DNA of 64,000 nucleotides from positions 50,153,351 to 50,217,350 of the forward strand of contig CP141140.1 of assembly GCA_035235625.1 (NCBI GenBank). The letters are read 5' to 3'. The notes under the pieces were generated by a model. The model was given only the letters and a program-made list of their open reading frames with translations. It did not search any database and was not told the DNA's origin. The stretch is from Saururus chinensis (lineage: Eukaryota; Streptophyta; Magnoliopsida; Piperales; Saururaceae). Positions 60,163-64,000 of the stretch are shown one piece after another. The translations under genes were made by a program, and so were the position numbers. Every line of letters starts with the position of its first letter. Positions within the stretch are counted from its first letter, which is position 1.

Positions 60163-61551
60163 GCTTGAAACATTGGAGACACTATTTAGTGTTTAAAGAA
60201 TTCATTTTGCATAATGACCATTATTCATTGAAGCATTTGAATAGTCAATCCAAATTGGACAGGTTACATGCTAAGTAGATTGGTGAACTTCAAGATTATA
60301 CCTTTGTGATAAAGCATAAATAAGGGAAAATGAATAGAGCAGTTGATGCCCTCATCAGGAGATCTGCCATAGTTCATGTTATCAATGCTACTTATTTTGG
60401 CTTTAAGGAAAGTAAATCCCTTTATCAGCATGATGCCACTTTCAAAGATAAATGGCAACAATGCAATAACTTGTCACAGTCACAGTCACAGGGTGAGTTC
60501 ACTTTACATGAAGGATATTTGTATAAAGAACATTTATTGTGTATTCCTGCTTGTTCTTTAAGATCATTGCTTATTCAAGAATTACACAGTGGGAGTCTAG
60601 TTGATCATGTGGGTCGAGATAAAACCTTACACTTAGTAAAGAGTAGATACTATTGGCCGCAGCTGAGAAAGGATGTAATGAACTATGTCTAACAATGTTT
60701 TGTGTGTCAGCAATGTAAAGGGGGTGCAACTAATGCTAGACTATATTCACCCTTACCTGTCCCTAATAAACTATGGGAAGATATCAGTATGGACTTTGTT
60801 TTAGGTCTGCCTAGAACTTCTAAAGGCTTTGACTCAGTTTATGTAGTAGTTGACAGATTTTCTAAGCGGACTCATTTTATCCCATGCAAGAAAAGTGTTG
60901 ATGCAGTGTATGTAGCTGGGTTGTTTTTCAAAGAAGTCATTAGGTTGCATGGTGTACCTTATACAATCACTTCGGATAGGGACAACAAATTCTTGAGTAA
61001 TTTTTGGAAAACACTTTAGACTCGTATGGAGACTACACTTCAATTTAGTAGTACTTGTCACCCACAGACTGATGGGCAAACTGAAGTTACCAATTGAAGT
61101 CTTGGCAGCCTATTAAGATGTCTTACTGATAGTTTATGGGTTCATGCCACCTCATTCCTTGGATGTTACTATCGGTTCACGCAAGCCTGGTGAATCTGTA
61201 TCAGCTATTCAAGCTATAGAAAATTTAACTGCTCTTCATGCTACCGTCAAAAACAAAATTTCTGAATCAAATCAGAAATACAAAACTCATGCTGACATTT
61301 TCTGCACAGACGTTCAATTTGTAGAGGGTGACTTAGTAATGGTTCATCTCAGTAAGGACAAGATGCCTATTCGACAACAGGGGAAACTGCAAGCTAAACG
61401 CATTGGTCCTTGTCGTGTCTTAAGCACGGTAGGTTGGTCCTAATGCCTACTCAGGTGCATTGCCTCCAAAGTTACACATATCCATTGTGTTTAATGTCCG
61501 TGATCTGACTCTCTATCATGCGTCAGATTTGGTCCTTTCAGTCCCTTGAAC
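60163..61551 (+). pseudogene. gypsy RNase H (second part) and integrase, broken
   Basis: From 60168 the frame continues the split RNase H: KHWRHYLVFKEFILHNDHYSL, with stops at 60276 and 60321, then VDALIRRS. The integrase follows with the HHCC zinc finger (HSGSLVDHVGRDKTLHLVKS, then CFVCQQCK), [33 protein letters not shown] and HPQTDGQTEVTN. Part of the core, about 30 codons after LLRCLTDSL, is missing. The C-terminal region has SRKPGESVSAIQAIENLTAL and GDLVMVHLSK. After a small frameshift near 61435, the frame ends VRDLTLYHASDLVLSVP at about 61549. No chromodomain follows. Confidence 0.9.
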
Positions 61552-61592
61552 ACTTACGCTCGCGGTCGAGCTTTCAATTGGGCAGGGAAAAA

Positions 61593-62064
61593 TGATGCAA
61601 GAGCTGAATTAACTCAAAAAAATAGCCTCCTGTGAGACATTTTCTTGAACACTTGTAATAGTTTACAACATAAGGCAAGGGTATTTTTAGAAATCACTAA
61701 CGGGACGATATCCATTGTGAAGACAAAAGGGGTAATTTTGTGACATTGGAAGGGGCACTTGAGTCATTACGGTTTAATTAATGAAACCGTTAATTCCGTT
61801 GTCCATCTTCTTCAGCTTCGTGTTTAAACAGTAAATGGAATTTCTAAGCAGGATTATCACTAACATTGCCGGCTCATTTTCTTTAGAAAATTTAGAATAT
61901 AAGACAAAAGGGGTAATTTTGTGACATTGGAAGCGGCACTTGAGTCATTACGGTTTAATTAATGAAACCGTTAATTCCGTTGTCCGTTTTCTTCAGCTTC
62001 GTGTTTAAACAGTAAATGGAATTTCTGAAGCCGGATTATCACTAACATTGCCAGCTCATTTTCT
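61593..62064 (+). repeat. gypsy 3' LTR, truncated and internally duplicated
   Basis: It begins TGATGCAAGAGCTGAATTAA after a purine-rich GGGCAGGGAAAAA. A 5' LTR-type segment from GACAAAAGGGG (61722) to AATATAA (about 61902) is followed directly by a second partial copy from GACAAAAGGGG (61903). The offset is 181 bp. The second copy stops at CTCATTTTCT (62064), so the U3 end, R and U5 are missing. Confidence 0.9.
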
Positions 62065-62261
62065 ATGGCTTCCCACAAGAAGCAAAGCTGACTAGGAAAT
62101 CTCCAATGGCAACACAATTGTTCACACTGTTGCTTGCCACTAGACAACTCCCTAAACCACAACCCCTCTCTTGAAAAGTCGAACCTTTGAATGAGCAATG
62201 TGATTACAATAGCTTAGGAAGAAGCAATTTTGTCGTCCTCTATTCAAGCCTTGCCATAGAA
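62065..62261. repeat. second copy of the flank found left of the gypsy element
   Basis: It matches 51331-51515, from ATGGCTTCCCACAAGAAGC to GCCTTGCCATAGAAAG. Most differences are single bases. This copy has 16 extra bases (around GCCACTAGACAACTCC) and, unlike the left copy, carries on into the ancestral flank CCTCCCGAACGATCGTCCC. Confidence 0.92.
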
Positions 62262-63430
62262 AGCCTCCCGAACGATCGTCCCTTGTTACCTGTTGGTTTA
62301 TTATCAATATGTGTTGCATACACAAACTAAAAAAAATAAAGTGCATCTAATTTACAATTAAGTTATAAGATTTATCTTCCCCTTTTATACAAAATAAACA
62401 CAATTTTTTTTAATTCAACATGCCTAATTTCAATGTGCTCTAAAAAAATTTGTAATCAAATCACCAAGCAAGACACACAATAATTTTTACATAGAAACCT
62501 AATAAGGAAAAATCACGGAACACTCTATCCAGATGAACTACTTACTATGTAAACTTGATATTACTGAATTACCAATTATAAATAACACGGACTCATTTTT
62601 CTTTAAACAGCTAGTTCTTCACACCACTATTGATTCTGGTCAAGCACTTCTTGGTTGTTTATAGACAATAGTTTAATATTTTCCTCCTCTCTATGCTCTT
62701 TGATCAATGTAAATCTTTTATCTCCTCCTTTATAATGAATCTTCTTTTTCCTTAATCTTTTCAGCAACAATATTCATCAAACACTATACTTCATATGTGT
62801 TTTTGTACACTCATCTCACCTCTAATCACTCTTTTGATTAAGGTAGACAAAATCTCACTCTAAAAGACTAATTCTCTCAAAACTTCATTAGAGTAGCTCT
62901 ACACAAGCTCTCTAATTTTTCTAAACCTTCTCTTCAAGTTTCCTCATGTAACTAGGCCTTTTTATGGACTCCCTACGTCTCAAAAAGAATATGTATTCAA
63001 CTAGGAATCTAACTCAAATTAGAAAATTCTAAATTAGACAACTCTATGCTCCATCAATCAATCATTCCACAGGGCAATCGATCGATCCCTATTCCAATTA
63101 GACTACGACTCTTCAATCGATCAATCTATCAACACAACAATTGATCAATAAATTCTTGGATCCATTTTACAAATTGTGTTTTTAGGCACCGATTGATCAT
63201 TTATTGAAGCGATCAATCTATCAACAATGTTTCGGATAATTTTCTATAGTTCAAAATGAATCAATCATTCTACAGTAGCAATCAATCTCTCTGAGCTGAT
63301 TTTTTTTTTTCAATTGAAAAATCTCCAACTCTCATTATTCTTTCACTTAAGGTCTCTTTTACCCTAAAGTGTGTGAATGTGATGTGTGTGCATGTTTACC
63401 TGTTGAAACACGAATTTGAGTCTTCCTTTT
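62262..63430. repeat. segmental duplication, copy D right part (pairs with 45360-46260)
   Basis: It is collinear with the copy-C side from GATCGTCCC to TTAGACTACGACTCTTCAAT at 63098. Beyond that it holds GATCAATC/GATTGATC words and a TGTGATGTGTGTGCATG block also found at 27160-27445. No gene is present. Confidence 0.78.
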
Positions 63431-64000
63431 GCTCCATCTACATAATTTAATCTTTAGACTGAAATGGACTAAAAAAATACACATTCATGATATTGTTTTG
63501 ATCACAGAATTAAGTCAATACATGACTTAAGAATACTTATGTTCTTACAATCACTGAGAGCTATCAACCTGCCCATCCTCCTGGGCCAGCTCAAATATTT
63601 CAATGACCCAAATTCTACTTTCGGGTTCATCTACTAGTCTGTTGAATCGGGCATGAAGCCCAACTAACTTTGCTACTCTTCTCAAATCCACAAACTTGCC
63701 AATTCCCACTCTGTTTTCTATGATAATTTTTGTTCACCAAGATTTGTGCAACAAATCAGGCTCATAACACCTTGTGCCATAGTTGTCACTGGCTACACAC
63801 CCTCCAATCGCCGGTGGCTTTAGGACATGGTTGCCCGCCTTCATCTCTCTCTAGTCCCATGTGTAAGAAAATAAATGTCCTTATGTCATGTATTAGATTA
63901 TTTCACAATCAAAACATTGTCATTAATGTGTATTTTGAGTTAGTTTAAGTCCGAAGATTTAATTCTAAAGGTGGAACGAAAGGAAGACTCAAATTCATGT
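63431..64000. other. window end, no gene seen
   Basis: A short frame at 63730-63948 has no known domain. No repeats were noted. Confidence 0.4.

Larger units (their letters stand above)
51516..62064 (+). mobile_element. Ty3/gypsy chromovirus-type element (CRM/Reina-like), interrupted by an inner element
   Basis: The order is LTR, primer site, gag, zinc knuckle, protease, RT, RNase H, integrase and LTR, which is the Ty3/gypsy order. Without the inner element it is about 5.5 kb, normal for CRM/Reina elements, whose LTRs also begin TGATG. The 5' LTR has perfect TGATGCA/TGCATCA ends. The 5' flank pentamer is GAAAG (51511-51515). The 3' LTR is truncated at 62064, so the expected GAAAG copy is not adjacent. 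It occurs at about 62257-62261, beyond a repeated flank. No chromodomain is visible after the integrase; the clade is an inference. Confidence 0.92.

Noticed and set aside
61435-61592. Chromodomain after the gypsy integrase
   Set aside because: The frame ends VLSVP shortly before the 3' LTR. No chromodomain residues can be read in any phase.

Overview
This is nuclear DNA from a flowering plant. The evidence is a two-exon type I pectin methylesterase gene with a PMEI pro-region, three separate Ty1/copia elements, a Ty3/gypsy chromovirus of CRM/Reina type, Stowaway-like MITEs with TA target sites, CACTA-like subterminal repeats and long plant-type LTRs that begin TGTAACACCCCG. The Stowaway elements and TE mix fit a monocot, but I cannot name a species. 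There is no bacterial, organellar or viral genome content, and no CRISPR array, rRNA or tRNA gene that I can support.

Layout. 1-3585 is the 3' part of a copia element cut by the window edge. 3586-8491 is intergenic and holds an exon-like pair beside the copia insertion, a decayed PME fragment (copy A), an LTR-like promoter segment and a foldback MITE. 8492-11093 is the only apparently intact cellular gene, a pectin methylesterase on the minus strand (copy B), whose intron carries a very large AT microsatellite. 11585-12170 is a higher-order minisatellite. 14173-16310 is a dead copia element. 18466-22250 is a diffuse TTGCAACAAA-rich repeat region, possibly a CACTA relative. 29310-36433 is a full-length but dead copia element. 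37050-39177 is a PME pseudogene (copy C) with frameshifting lesions. 42501-45253 and 46942-49629 are composite and nested TE insertions. 49640-50200 is a PME promoter with no PME coding sequence (copy D). 51516-62064 is a gypsy element split by a 5.05-kb inner element, and it sits inside the copy-D flank.

How it fits together. The unifying structure is a tandem array of PME units on the minus strand in four states: a fragment (A), an intact gene (B), a pseudogene (C) and an orphan promoter (D). Long upstream flanks are shared between C and D (39200-42420 and 45254-46260 against 49640-51515 and 62065-63430). Because the units share introns and flanks, comparing them shows which MITEs, microsatellites and LTR elements arrived before or after each duplication. 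The PME of copy B would be secreted, matured at its RKLL/RRLL sites, and would de-esterify homogalacturonan in the cell wall.

I found no convincing previously undescribed biological system. The strongest leads are the PME array history, the 185-bp flank duplication at the gypsy 3' end, the large inner element with exact 56-, 66- and 35-bp type arrays in its class of LTR, the 184-bp higher-order minisatellite and the paired hairpins upstream of PME C.
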